A stretch of DNA of 64,000 bases from Macrolepiota albuminosa (GCA_027475525.1 JAMWFC010000124.1:248001-312000); one strand, 5' to 3'; numbered from the stretch's first letter, positions 43,177 to 56,600 are shown. The notes: a model not told the origin generated them from the letters alone. Numbers and translations are program-made.

Positions 43177-43178
43177 TA

Positions 43179-45001
43179 TCTTAGTTGAAGGTCACAATGT
43201 GGATCAACCAACTTGAACCACTTCCAAATATATCCAAACATGGTCACATGACTCTGTCTGTATTCCCACATGCAACTTACTCCTTTTTTTTTTTTTTTTG
43301 GAGAAGCGTTTCATAGTAAAAAGGTAGACACCCTGGGCATCCAACTTCCACCTGCTGTGCTGCACACCTGGAATTAAAACCGGGTTCAGATTACTCGGCA
43401 GCTGTTGTTTCAATTTATATTCTCCATGAGAAAATGCCTTTATGCACTCGTGTGGGGCTATGGGCCCTTGGATAGACATCAGCCTATTCCTTCCTCCATG
43501 TCAGGCCTATTACCCACTAAAACCTGCATTGAGCAGGTTTGCTCAGAAAGATAACCACCTTTATGAGCTTTCTGTCACTTGGTATGCTTCAGAAAGGTGT
43601 TTCTGAGTCAATTTCTATGCATAGAAAAGTTTTGTATACTCAGATTTTGTATATTCCATCTTGATTCATTTGACTGAGCTCCAGTAAGTGACAAAACTGG
43701 CTCTGATTTCACACTTTCATGACATTTTTACATCTTGATTTTGTCTGAAAAAAAGTACAGGGAAGTCTTGATATATACTATAGGTATCTACAGATCTTGC
43801 CAGACCCAGCAGGTGAGCAGAACGAGTTCAGTAATGTATTTTGCACGTAGCGACCCTTTGCACATCGTGACACATGACAGTAGTCTGATCCGATTACGTA
43901 CTTGGTGTCGGCACGGTCACTCGGCATCATTCTCAGCTTTGACTTCGGCTGTCCGGCACGAAACTGGTTGTTCGGCTTTGACCTCGAGACTTGCTCGAGA
44001 CTCTTGTCCGTGTTAAAGGACTGGGTATAGTCTGCGTATCTGTGTCCTGACTACCTTTCCTGGTTTCTTGTACGACGCAAACTCTGCTCTGGAACTACCC
44101 TAGAACTCCCGCTCCGTATTCTCTTCTTGACTCGTGCAACTGGCTCTGAAAATCACTCGGAGTAATTCTAGTCGAGCCCCCTTGGTTCTCACTTGGCATA
44201 GAATCTCGACTACGTTTTCTATTGATCGTACTCTACTCCTACCACGCATTTCTGAATCCTTCGTGACAAATCGACATCTATCGTTACATTCCCCAAACAA
44301 CCCTACCGACTTCGTTCTCGATCCATCAAGTAGCCCATCCCTCTGCCACACCGCCCTAGTATAGTGTTATCTTCGTTGTGAGAGCGCAAGAATTAATGAA
44401 TGAATGAGAATTAAACCGCCGGCAAGCTATAGAATTGAGCCAAGGAACGGGGGTAACTAATTGTGTTACGCCTAGTGTTTTAACGTTATCGTAAATTGTT
44501 TTATGTTATGCTCGGATGTTTCGATCCATACTTTGCTTTGGCTTATCTCGTGAGAGCGCAAGAGAACACTGGAAAATAACACCACGATATGAGTCAAAGT
44601 GGGGGAACGGGTTTTTGATAATTATATCTTATTTTCCCATTGTCAAGCTTCGAAAGGCCATCAGGACCGAAAACTGCCGGCGACCACGGTCAGCTGCTGC
44701 TCTGCCTGACGTCGGTCTATTCTCCACTCAATGATAACAGGTAGCACCTTTAGGAAGCACAAAAGAGATACAGACATCCCTTCTCCTTTTAGATCGTATG
44801 TATGCTCCAGAAGCTACAATGGCGACCATGAGCCACAGCCATGCACAGCTTTTACTCAGGACTGTCACATTCGGATCACCAATGCGATGGAAACATGTCT
44901 CATGACCACATCTCATTTCGCTTATTTAACTGCTATAAAGTCAAACTCAAGAAACAAACGGGCTCTCTTCTCCACAATTTCGATTGTGACAGCTGTCGTC
45001 C
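43179..45001. other. Intergenic, mixed composition, no gene
   Basis: CpG-poor up to about 43.8 kb, then normal CpG. A T-run at about 43286-43302 followed by about 150 bases with an ACCGGGTTC word might be a short retroposon on the minus strand. Two similar stretches starting TGAGAGCGCAAGA lie at about 44380 and 44552. The last part is the promoter region of the oxygenase gene. Confidence 0.4.
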
Positions 45002-46393
45002 ATGCCTGCATCGACGTTACCTTCGTTCCCCGACGACGTACCTACTCATCCACTTCTCGTGATCGACTATCAATTAATATCCGCGCGCGACTCTCATGAA
45101 ATCGATAGATTATGGGAAGCAGCGACTAAGCTAGGATTCTGGTAGTAAGCAATGAGCTTTTGTTGGTGATCATTTTGAAAGTATGCATGTTTGATATACA
45201 GCCTCAAGAACCACGGTGTCGATGAGGAAGTCGATGGTATGTTTGAAATGGGCGCCGAAACAATGAAACTCCCACTGGAAGAAAAAATGCCATTTGAACA
45301 AGGCGATAACGGAATGTCTTTTGGGTAGAACATTACTACTCTGTCCTCGATCCCCCAAAGTGACCTGTTCAATCAGATACAAAGCCTCCGGGGCCAATGC
45401 AGTAGACTCCACAGGCCGCCTAGACACCGTTGAATTTATCAATATCGCTAAGGACGATGCCTTAGCATGGCCGAAGCAGGCGAGACGTGCTTACCCTTCC
45501 ACTGTCAACTCACGCATGCAATCTACTGTTACACCTTTCGTTCGAAAGTCACTCGAAGTAAATAATACCCTATTGGACGTGTTAAATGATAGATTGGGAT
45601 TGCCAGCCGGCATGCTTCTAGCTAAACATCCGGCAGAAGAATTTAGTGGGAGCGAAGCGAGGGTGATCAGGAATTCACCCATCGGACATAGCCCGGTGGA
45701 CCCTCAAAGACTCGCAATTGGAAGCCACACCGACTTTGGTTCCCTCGTAGGTTCTGATCAAGTCTACATGAGAACTTCTGGTTTAGTGTTCTTCTAGTCC
45801 TTCCTACATAACCGGTTAGGTGGCCTACAGGTTTTGGTCCCAGGCGAAGAGAGCTGGCAATATATAAAGGTGATTATTTCCTGACGAAAACAGGGCGCCA
45901 ATTTAAACAACTGTCTCAATAGCCAATTAGGGGCCATGCGATTTGTAATGTCGGCGATGCATTGGCGATTTTTAGCGGAGGAATTCTCCATTCTAATCTT
46001 CACCGGGTCATGTATGTATCACATTTATAAACTTGAGACATCAGTTGATTTTGTGCATTCATAGACCACCTCCCGGTCATCAGGCAGCTTTCGAACGCTG
46101 GTCACTCGTATTTTTCACAAGACCAGGAAATTCAGTTGTTTTGCGTGCGCTCATTGAGGATAGTGATCTGATTGCCCAAGCGGTTGCGAAGACGCCTGAA
46201 AAGAACTTTGAGACTGGGTCTAGTTCATTTGATTGGTTCAGCAGAAGGATAAAGAATCAACGGATTAACAACAGAAAGGTGAGTCATACCGACAATGACA
46301 CAAATTTGATGCCAGAGGTCTTCCCTACTATCCTAGGGACCAGAGACATGGATGGCAAGTCGGGGGACGGAATCAGATCCTGCGATTGTCTAA
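45002..46393 (+). CDS. 2-oxoglutarate/Fe(II) dioxygenase, isopenicillin N synthase-like
   Basis: Seven exons join in one frame: 45002-45141, 45202-45324, 45377-45746, 45798-45869, 45923-46011, 46065-46278 and 46337-46393, total 1,065 bases, 354 residues, the usual family size. All introns are GT-AG and 51-60 bases. The N-terminal part has the DIOX_N pattern (RLWEAATKLGF then LKNHGVDEEVDGMFEMG). The iron ligands are H205 and D207 in IGSHTDFGSL and H262 in HSNLHRV; R276 and S278 (ERWSLVFFTRP) form the RXS motif that binds 2-oxoglutarate. It ends GPETWMASRGTESDPAIV, typical of fungal members. These are cytosolic oxidases, often of small molecules; the substrate cannot be told. No biosynthetic cluster is visible. 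No defects seen. Confidence 0.85.
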
Positions 46394-48524
46394 GCTCGAG
46401 CAATTTCCGTATCTAATTCTATTATCTCTAAGTGGTATGTATATGGTATGTATATGCTTTCGAACAGATGCTTGTATAATATAGTTTCATGCCCAGATTT
46501 TGTTGAATGAAGACAAACGTGGGACAGGTAGGAAGTAAATATACCCAAAATTGCTGCAAGTCGTAAGCGTTTGAACATCGCAAACAGTACAGTGCACGTG
46601 GTCACTTCACCAAGGAGTTGAGGGTGCGCTCTTGCAGCGTTGGCGTGGGAACATTTTGGTTGTGGTTTATGTATACATACATTGCTCATTAACTTTTTGA
46701 CAAGATCATGCTGAGGACTTGCTCCTCAGCAGATCACCATGATGCCAAAGACTTATCCACAACAGACCTCCTCTTGACATTGCCTAAGGCAAAGACGGTC
46801 AGTCATAACGGGCCACTAGCACCTCCAATGAGGTTTTGACAGGATTTATTTTTGGACCTTTTCCACTGGCAAGAGCACGTGCTCCTGCTTTGGGACCATG
46901 GTGGTGCCAGCTGAGCCACTATAGCCCAAGCTATACTACAATGCTGGTGGTTAGACTCAGTGGAAGGGGTGGAGAGTAGCATGTCTTCGTAGGTAAAGAA
47001 GACAAAAAACTGTAAGTAATGGCTATGCAGAAGACAATAGAGACCCAGTGCCTTGCATAATGCATGACTTTTGACAATGGGTAGCTTATAATTGCAGGCC
47101 ATGAAACATGACAGCTTCAAATACTTCAAGCTTCAAGCAGTGCAGATTGGCCAAGGCCAGACATGAGGAACATTCAGAGCCAAAATTCATTGTTTTCATT
47201 ACAAAAATAATATTCAAAGTGGGAGCACTGTGCCCAGGAGATAATGCATCTTCAGGAATCAATGATGAACATGAAGTAGAAGAGAAAAAAATAGTGAATG
47301 AATAAGACTAGACTGTAAAAAATTAAGAACAAACCATTGACAGGAGAGGCTATTGGGTTGATGGATTGAGGAGGGTCAAGGATAGAAACTTCTTCTTAGG
47401 AAGTGGGACATTGACCAATAGAAATTGAATATTCACAAAATTGAGCAAACCAATCAAGGCCAAGAGTGATAAGCAGAGCCACTGGGTGAGATGACAAATG
47501 GTAAAAGACAGGATAACAACATTTGTGGATAGAATAGGGTCACTAGCAATATCATCTGCCTGTCAAGTGATAAAAAAGATAAGAGTAACAAAAACAGCCA
47601 AAGAAATACTGCTGCAGTGGACAGAGGAATTAAAGAGCACAGAGACTCTGGATAAGCCAAACAAGGTGCTCATGCCAGGCAGAAGAAGTAGAGAAAAGGA
47701 GGAAAAAGAAAGAGAAGACTAAATCACTGTTTTGATTGAAACCTCAGAATAAAAAAAAATGGGGATAAACAAAACAGAATAAGACTATGAAGAAAAAAAG
47801 AAGTGCAACTAAAACAGAATAAAAGAGAAAGAAATTGAGATGCAAAGGCAAGAAATGCAAATGTGAAACAAGGTGCAAAAATTGGTGAAAAATAAAAACA
47901 GATAAAAGAACAAACCAGAGTTGGGTAGAAAACAAGAAACATAGCAACCTGAAAAAATTGGCACTATTGCTTGCAGACCATAAATCCACTACTAAAGTAG
48001 CAGGAATTCTAGGATGAAAACCATATAAAATATGTCAATTTATGCAATATCAGAAATTTTTCCATGCATTTTACTTTTTTTGGAAGGTTGGAAACAAAAA
48101 GTTCAGGGTGCCTGGCATTGGCAATTGTTGAGAAAAGATCTCTCCACTTACAAAAACTGCAATTTTCACATTGTAACATGCTGTGAGTCAAAAAGAGAGA
48201 CAAGCACAATGTCAAGTATGGTGAAAATACTTCAGATCAATGCTCCAGTCATTTCAGTTATCCTTTGTTACTAGCCAACTGATATACATCAATGAGCAAG
48301 AATTCTGTAACAATTCTGATGTTGAGTTCACATTTGGTACATACACTTACATTCCAGGTGTAGCCTTTACACAGTAAAGTTCTAATAGATTATATAGGAA
48401 GCACAGATTGAGACATGAGAATACTGATAGGTCATCCAAAATTCCTTGCATCACAGCTTGGCAGAGTAAAACCTCACAAAAGTTGTATCACATATTATAG
48501 TAGAGCTTTAAGAAAACACTTAAC
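46394..48524. other. AT-rich transposon-derived sequence, no gene
   Basis: From about 46.7 kb the sequence becomes CpG-poor with purine-rich stretches (for example 47,680-47,940, rich in AAAGAAAAAG). ORFs here are composition artefacts. I could not match it to a named element. Confidence 0.4.
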
Positions 48525-49029
48525 ATCTGTAGAACTCTTTCCACAGAGCTAGTGAGCACTGGTGACAAGCAGGAGTTGAGTGGGCATAAAAGCAAGCAAG
48601 AGTTAGCAAGGGACTAGCAAGGCTAATTGAGTGGTCAGATGTTCACTAGAGAGGTTACAGTTAGTTTAGTGTGTAGGCCAGAAAAACACTGCTATTGTTC
48701 AGCCTGTGGATATTCTATCTACAAGCTGTCTTTATATACTACATTAGTGGCTGCACTATTACTAATATTGCTTACTAATTGGGCCCTAGTATGTAATGGA
48801 GTATAACTAACAATAATTGATGCTGAGTGAGGTCCATGCATACAACTCATCAAGGCTGACTAATAGAAGACACAAGGGGATAGAATGGGCTGAGCAGTCA
48901 TTTGGATGTGCTAAGAGTGGGCATGTCATCAGACTCAGCTTGGAATAGAGTTGGACATGGTCTGGAGACCAGTCTCCTGACATCAGCCCCCTCTCTAGTG
49001 TTCATCTTCCCCAGGTTGGGCAAGAGTGT

Positions 49030-49809
49030 TGATGACACCAACTGTGGTTGGGAGTGCTAAATGCTATGTAGTAAAACACCATCTTTAGCATCTGGCATGC
49101 ATAAAGTGCAAAGTGTTCTGGCAGAGTCCTGGTGTGCGCAAGATAATAAGATGTGACTACATGCTAGTAATTAGCACTCCTGATGCTATCTAGCAAACTG
49201 TAAGCACTGTGATTCTAAAAAAGACAAGATAGCACAACATAAATATGCTTATTGTTGACACTGCAGATGTCAAAGATGATATAGATACTACTAGTGCCTA
49301 ACTCCCTGACAACATTAAGTTAAACTAGCAAGATTTAAATAGTGAGAATAACTGGGTTTCAATTTGTTGCTATTTACACATCTGGTAGCTATCTTTTATA
49401 CTATGTGTTATCATATTTTGAAAATAAATTCATCTGCAGTGCTACAAATTAGCACCTCTCCTTGTGGCTACAGCTAACAGTGACCTGTCAACAGCAACCA
49501 ATGATGTAACTGCCTATTGACTACAGTGACTCTACTTTTTAACCCAGGCTATACCCATTTAGAACTAATCAGAGTTTGGTCAAAACCATTTTTCTGTAGT
49601 TGCGCTAGTGTTATTTCTTTGTAAGTCCTGAGTCTTTTAAGTCAATGAATGGCAAATGATTAGCTAGGACTATTAAGTGGAGCCTGCATTGAGAAGCAAT
49701 AGCCAAAGATATTCTGAGCTCTAGAAAGTAGCTTGAGTCTTCAGGTTTGACAAATGTCAGTCAACCTGTATTGTCTCTTGATGTACTTAGTTCAAGCAGA
49801 AGCCTATCA
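49030..49809 (+). repeat. L2-like solo LTR, diverged
   Basis: It starts TGATGACACCAACTGTGGTT and ends AGCCTATCA, collinear with the LTR at 14127-15169 but with most CpGs changed to TpG or CpA (GACGCC against GACACC). The flanks GTGT and GTAT may be a worn 4-base target duplication. A further start of the same family (TGATGACACCCAAATTGAGC) is at 50328. Confidence 0.55.
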
Positions 49810-50606
49810 GTATCAAGCAGTGTTAGTGCCACATAGAGGTGCCTCAGAGATGGCATAAGCATAATGCCTATAAGCATAGGCGATAACTATTAGGGATGAC
49901 AGAGCTGGAGTTGGAGTAGGGAGGGCCATATGCAAGCCAGCAGGTAGTGAAGATGCTGCCAGAGTCGGTACAGAAGGCAGAATATTCCAATTGGCAAGAT
50001 CAGAGAAATCTGGAGTAGGGTCATGCACAAAAGCTATAGGAGGAGGAGGTGGTGCAGACTGAGTAGAGAGTTTTGGGGTGGACAATGCAGATTTCCTAGA
50101 GGAGGCTGCAATGTTGCCAGATTGCTGCTTCCAAAGTGTGTGCACACACATTTTAGCAATGCACTTTCCAAAGACCACAAGGGCTTCACCAATCTGCTGG
50201 TTGGTGCCCCAGATAGTGATAAAATGTCAGCCTTCACCACCAGCTAAACCAACCAAGAAGGCAGCCAGCCAAGAGCCAGACAGGTCATGAGCTTGTTTAA
50301 GGCCCCACCTCTGATGCCCAACAATGTTGATGACACCCAAATTGAGCCAAAGTACACTATCACTAGTACAGCTACTTAGTCAATATAGCTTTGGATGCAC
50401 TAAGTGTTTGAGAGAGTTCCAGACAGGTTCCAGAGAACACATGGTAGGCAAGAGGTTGGTGGCAAGGAAAATGAGTGATTGGAGGTGCTTATATAAGACT
50501 CCAAAACATGGCAAGAGAGTGCTAAGAGTTTCTAAAGAAAGGTGCTAAGAGATACAAGAGAGTCACCAAGGAAAGGCACTAAGAGACATGGAAAGGGTCA
50601 CTAAGA

Positions 50607-50760
50607 GGCACTAAGTGTTAGCACCAAGAATGAGACAATAAAATAACAAGATTGCTTAGTAGATCTAAGCACAAATGCCAAGCGGCACTAAGTGTTAGCA
50701 CCAAGAATGAGACAATAAAATAACAAGATTGCTTAGTAGATCTAAGCACAAATGCCAAGC
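50607..50760. repeat. 77-bp perfect tandem duplication
   Basis: Bases 50607-50683 equal 50684-50760 exactly, starting GGCACTAAGTGTTAGCACC. Confidence 0.95.
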
Positions 50761-51226
50761 CATAGTTGCAAAGTGCTAAGAGATTGCAGAAAAAGAGAGA
50801 GAGAGAGAACTAAAGCAAAGTCCTCTTGCTGACATGGTCAACAAAAAGGTAGTCTGTTGTATAGGGTAACTAAAATGTTGAGATACAGTCTCTACTGCCA
50901 AATTGATGATGTGCTACTAACAAAAAGTAAGTATTTATAGTAAAAGAAGTTAGCCATTGCTAAGAGGCTAAGCATTGCCAGGAAGCAGTGAACAGATAAG
51001 AATGTAAGTAAATGCTGTGAATTAAACCATATGGTAAAAAGGTCCACAATCTGTCCAACCCTATTCCAAGCCTAGTCTGACAATGCACCCACTCTTAGCA
51101 CATATGGATGTGGACCTTACTTAGCATCATTTATTGTTAGTCATACTCCATTACATAATGGGGCCTGATTGCTTGTCACCAGTGTGCACTGGCTATGTGG
51201 AAGGAGTTCCACAGATGTTAAATGTT

Positions 51227-53627
51227 GAATGCTTGAAGTTAATACTTTCTTGACTGAAATAGGAAAAGATGCAGGTAGATGGAAAAGGTTGAAAGATGAA
51301 ACCATATGATGCACACCACAAGGACTGATCAACAACAATGGTGCCAGAGAAGAACTATCAGAAAAGGAGAAATTTTAGTGGATAAAGAAACTATGTAAGA
51401 CAAGCTGACAACACTTACATGGAGGAGTTACGTGATGAGCAATGTAATGGAGCAGGCTGTTACAGCCTATATTTAGTCATACTTAGCACAGCCACTCCTT
51501 AGTCTTTATCCTTTACCACTGTCCCTATGCTTGTGTAGTCACCATTCTCTCTATAGAACTGGGTCTTATGCACTTGGAACACTTAATGATTCAAGAACTC
51601 ATTAAAACCTTGTAACTACATTACAAGCAAAGAGCACACAAGGTCCAATTTCAAAAACAATGTAAGGCAATAAAAATATCAAAAAGACAACTATTTACTG
51701 TTCAAGAGGGAGAGATGGGATTAGATGACATGGACTTTCAAGAATGCAACACCAGAAGAAATATGGAGATTCTGGAAATGGTTCAAGGGAGCCAGAAATT
51801 ACCTGTCACTGCTAATAAAGAGACAAGGACAAGGACATGGACATGGGCCAGGAATACAGCATGAAGACAAATGTGTCAGACACCTTGAGGAAAGTGGTAT
51901 TCAAACAAAATAACACTACTATTACATGAAAACAAAATGCCAGGACATGACTACCCACAAACCTAGAACACATACCACCAGTGACTAGGAAGACATGATA
52001 TTTGGACCTAATGTTTCAGGTTACCACACCCCCAAGGGTGTGATAACCCATGCAATAAGCATTAGTTCAAAAGCCAGATTATTCGGAGAGCATATGTACA
52101 GGCTAATTACAAGTACTGAAATGTTTGAACAAGGTATTAGTACATTAGCTACATGTTTGACCGAGGAGACGCTAGCACCACCCAACCAGATTTATGGTAA
52201 ATTAACCATCAGTGCTAATTTCGACAACATAAAGCATGCAAGGGGAGCTACGAGGGAAAGAAATACTATTACAAGCTAGTAGACGTCGTGTCTTGTCGAA
52301 TATGTGACACGTGACAGGACATGTAAGACAGCGAGACGACAACGAAGAAGGAATATTAATATTGTCAAATGTATGAATAAGATTCCGGAACGGGAGGGGA
52401 AGGACAGCGTTCGGTACCACTAGGCTGGCTCAGCCAATTGAACAAATGTAGTAGACAAATGTAGTAGATACATGCCATACTGAAAACAATACCAAGACAG
52501 GACAAGTTTCGTCGTCCTTCAGAGGCTTCAAAGCCATTGGGGTTTCAAATTTCATCAAGGGACGAAGCGAACCCATTTTAGACTCGCCCCAAAGACAAGA
52601 TAATGACGTAAAGAAGACAAAGGCAAAATAGTCTCGCCAAAGCTTTATTTCTTTCACAAAGACACGTCTTTCAAGGGTAAGAGGGTCCAGGGTTGTGTTG
52701 TCGTTGACTGTGAGGTAAGTAAAGTAAACTCTCGTCGTGGTTCATACGTAATCCTGCATGCACACCATGGTTTATTGTGCTGACAGCCCACTGGGTAAGC
52801 GGAACGGCGGTGTCCCGATACTATCCCGGGTTTTCAGGCTCTTACATAGTATGTAGAGAGGGTGGGCCTTTGTCGAGGGGGCACGAGGCGCGCTTGGTTG
52901 TACGGTGTCAGGGTGGGGCCCAGCTGGTGGGCGGCGTATCGCGGGTGGCGTCAGGGCAATTTGTAGGTCAAGACGGAACTTATTTCCAGGGCTACGATTA
53001 CACGACGCCTCGCGTTTGGGTTGTCGAGGGCGTGGTGTGATGCAGTGTCCGTCCATCGGGAAGTACCAAGGTCCCGCAATCGCACATCCTGGAGCTGCAC
53101 GGGTTGTGGCAAGAACGTAACGCGTCGAGTGTCCACCCCTCGCCGGGAATATGTCAAATCTCCAACCGAACCGGAATATGAAAATCAAGAAGGGTTTATG
53201 AGGCAGTGATGGAGATCAACAACCGAACCCCATCACAACCTTGTTAGGCGCTCCCTTTGTTCAACGTCTTACAAGCTTGCTTTGATATTGTGCTGTTTAT
53301 GTGAGGCGTACGTGATAATGGCTGTGTCCTGCAGCGCAGGAGAGCCAGCGACATGGACTGGAGGGCTGCAGGGCAGGGGAGTGGTGGGGAAGTTGGAGCG
53401 TCGACCATCAGACGGACGATCTGATCTTATCTGGGGAATGACAGCACGTGTCGACATCCGATGGCCGGTTGGCGCTTCTGGACTTCTGCCTTATTGTTGG
53501 CGTAACATTTAGCACTCATGGGCACGGGCTCCATTACAACTGAATTCTATGTGGGAATTAGAATAGCTGAATAAAGGGACATCCCAGTCTGGCCCTATCC
53601 CCCCTTCTACTACAAGGCCTTGGCTTT
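51227..53627. other. Intergenic; boundary of AT-rich to GC-normal DNA
   Basis: Up to about 52.25 kb the sequence is AT-rich and CpG-poor; after that CpG is frequent again. A small hairpin at 52019-52048 has the stem GGTTACCACACCC / GGGTGTGATAACC. ORFs at 52772-53188 (minus) and 52777-53040 (plus) overlap on opposite strands and show no motif, so I do not call them. The last few hundred bases should hold the promoter of the HMG-box gene. Confidence 0.4.
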
Positions 53628-56600
53628 ATGCCTCTGCAGCCCTCTCGCATGCCTCCCATTCGCACTGCAGACGAGGCCGGCGACGATAAACGTGGAACAG
53701 GTCGGTCGGGGCTCTTTGGTTATCGTTTCATGGACTTACGTCATGTTCTTGTGTTCTTCAATGATGCGATAGAAGCAGGACAGGCAGTCACTTACACGTT
53801 TCTTAACGAATTGTCGCCTCCGCCTGTTGATATGGAGTCGGCGGACCTCTCTTGTTCCACCGTATGTGACAATTCTCCGCCCCCAACGCCCCAGCGGTCA
53901 TCCCACAACAAACGGCGCGACGCGTCGTATATCCCGCGTCCACCGAATGCGTTCATATTATTTCGTTCCTCGTTTATTCGTGACCAAAAGGTCTCGAACA
54001 AGGTCGAGGGGAACCACAGTAACCTCTCCAAGATCATCGGTGAGTCTTTACTATCTCCTATCGTAACTGAAGTATTCAACAAAGCCAGGCATGTACTGGA
54101 AGGCACTCACGAAGGAACAGCGCGACGAGTGGGAAGCTAAAGCCGCCCAAGCCTTGATTGAGCACAGGAAACGCTATCCTGACTGGCGGTTCCGTCACGC
54201 TGCAAACGCGAGTGCGAACGTAGAGTCGAGGATCAAGGTCAAAGATGGGGCACGACGCGGAAGAGCCAGGAAAGATCCGCCTGACCGGGGAGGTGTTGTT
54301 GGAGCAGAGGACGATGTGGAGGAGAGTCCAGGGAAAGGAAGAGCGGCAGAGGAGGCCTCGCGGCTCACCAAGATCGCGGGGTTGCTGGCAGAGGGACAGG
54401 AGGGCAAAGCACTCGAGCGCGCAGTGGAAGAATGGGAAGCAGAACAACGCCTCACCCGTCGCTCTGCGTCTGTGAGTGCGCCAGAGTCGTCTGCTTCCGC
54501 GGATAAAGACCCATTGTCGGGGACTCGTTCGCCCGTCGTGACGCGTGTGTGTTCCTCGAGCTCAATGGACCCAGATCTCCCACCACCAACGTATGGAACT
54601 CCTGTACCGAGTCCGTCCTTGTCGGCGCCTTCGCCCGTGATAACACGTGCATCGTCGACGGAACGAGAACCATCTCTTCCTTACCCCTCCACGCCAACAC
54701 CACGACTTCCAACCTCGGCATCGTCCCCTAGCACTCCCCGTCTATCACTATCGACGTCTACATCCGCTTCAGGATCCTTGCTGAAGCTGAAGCCGGCGCC
54801 GGCGCCGTCATGGCCCGCCTCCGCCTCGCCCGTGACACCCCAGTCTCTAGCTTCGACCCCATCATCGAGATCGAGACCCCCCCTACCCTGGCCTCCTTCT
54901 CCCGCTCCACTAATTCGCACTCCGGGCTGCTGTTCTTCTTCTTCCTTTCCCGCTTACACCACGGCAGAACGATGGGAATCAGAACATAGCCGAGCCCGAG
55001 CCCGCTCGAAGGCGTCTTCGTCTGAGCCCGTCGCAGATACTTTGACGCCGGATGAAGAGTTGTCGACGTTCATGACACGTGCGTCGAGCTCGGAGATAAT
55101 AACCACACGACAATGCATGGCAACGTCGACGTCAACGTCAGCGCCAAACGAAGTACTCTCATCCCCGTCGCAACTCTCACCCCCGTCGCCTCGTACCCCG
55201 CTGTCCTGCACACCCACACCCACGCCCACGCGCTCACCCACGCGAGCAATCCGAATCATACCACCCAAATGGCCCAATTCACCAACGACACCCCAGACAT
55301 CCGCGCCTTGGTCTCCCTCCCCCGGTGTCCCCCGCGGCGTCTCTACCTCCTTCCCCACTTCTGCTTATACCCGCACACAAACAGAAACGGAAACGGAAAC
55401 AGATATAGCTACGGCGTCGTCGTCGCATGCTACTCGTTTGAACGCGACGATGATAAAGTCGGCGTTGTCCTCGCCTGTCGTTTCCCGCGCGTCTGTGTCT
55501 GCGTCTACGTCTGCGTCTGCCATGGCGGCGGTTTTGGAGCGAGCACCGGCTTCACCAGCGCGTGTCTACGTCCCATCTACACCTACCGATTTACCCTCGG
55601 CATCCACAGCGACATCCACGGCGACATCTACCACGACATCGACGCCCACGCCTGCAGTGCCCATCCCCAAACTGCCCCCTTCGTGGCATGCATCTCCAAG
55701 CACGAGCACGAGTGTGTCGGCGCCACCAGCCTGGTCCCTCGCCTCGCCTCTCGTCCCGTCCTCCGCGTCCGCGTCTTTTCCCGCGTTCACGCGGGCTGAA
55801 GACTGGGAGTTTGGTGGAGGGCACGAATTTGCTCGGGAGCCCTCGCCGGCGGTGTTGTCTTCTCCTATTATGATACATGCGTCCGCGTCTGCGTCTACGA
55901 CTGCGACTACAATTATGAATACGACTAGGAATACGGATACGACTAGGACTAGGAATGGAGACCCGCACACGCCGATGTCGAGTCGCCGCCCGTCCGTGTC
56001 GTCCCCGCTCAAGACGATGCCGCGCACACCCGTTTCCACCACGTCGTGGCCTGCTTCGCCCGCTCTGGACTCGGCCTTGGCGTTGGTGATGAGCTCGCCC
56101 GTCGTGCCACGGACGCCTGCGCATACTGCGTCGTGGTCGAACGTGATTTCCTCGCCAGCAGCTGATACACCCCGTCCTCTCCATCCTCATCCCGCTTCTG
56201 ACTCTCCTGCCACTCCTACACCGACCTTGTCGCGCCGGTCCCGGCCCCAATCGCGGTCGCCCACACAGAGATCGCCGCAGAATCCTAATGCGTCGTGTGT
56301 GGGCATGAAGCGGTCGTTGTCTGCGCCTGCACCGAAGCGCGGTCATCACCGCCAGTGGTGGCAGCATCAACATCAGCAGGAGCAGGAGCAGGAGCAGGTG
56401 CCTGTGAGGATGGATGAGGGATTTTGGTGGCCTGTGCCTGCGCCTGCGCCTCATGAGCAAGGGCATTGTCGTGGCCGTGACCATGAGTCAGAGCAGGAGC
56501 GGGAGAATGAGAATGAGAATGAGAAAGGGGTAGTAGAGGTCCCGATGCAGGTGCATATGTCGACGCCGACGCCGACGAGGGACGGGTCGTTTGATGTTTT

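Larger units (their letters stand above)
48525..51226. repeat. Large inverted-repeat structure, 2.7 kb
   Basis: The left side 48525-48573 (AACATCTGTAGAACTCTTTC, CCAC, then GAGCACTGGTGACAAGC) and 48778-48985 match in reverse the right side 51040-51226 (GCTTGTCACCAGTGTGCAC, then GGAAGGAGTTCCACAGATGT). A second matched block is ATGTAATGGAGTATAACTAA against TCATACTCCATTACATAATG, and a third GGAATAGAGTTGGACA against TGTCCAACCCTATTCC. The left arm holds about 200 extra bases (48574-48777). It could be a pair of opposed LTRs or a worn TIR element. Inside lie an L2-like solo LTR and a 77-base duplication. Confidence 0.6.

Noticed and set aside
43286..43500. Possible tRNA-derived SINE on the minus strand (T-run and an ACCGGGTTC word)
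   Set aside because: Only a weak box-B-like match, no convincing box A and no target duplication seen.
47454..47989. Overlapping hydrophobic minus-strand ORFs
   Set aside because: They come from purine-rich plus-strand runs that read as Phe/Leu/Ser; not coding.
49813..50240. Minus-strand ORFs of 121 and 68 codons
   Set aside because: CpG-poor repeat DNA; the proteins are Pro/Ser-rich in two frames and match no gag or transposase motif I know.
52019..52048. 13-base-stem hairpin that looks like a bacterial terminator
   Set aside because: The genome is eukaryotic and no gene ends here; likely a chance or repeat-derived dyad.
52772..53188. 138-codon minus-strand and 87-codon plus-strand ORFs
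   Set aside because: Opposed ORFs in a GC-normal stretch without motifs; probably upstream region of the HMG-box gene.
55113..56484. Long ORFs on both strands within the HMG-box gene
   Set aside because: They are shadows of the GC-rich Ser/Thr/Pro coding region, Arg-rich or Pro-rich by composition, without motifs.
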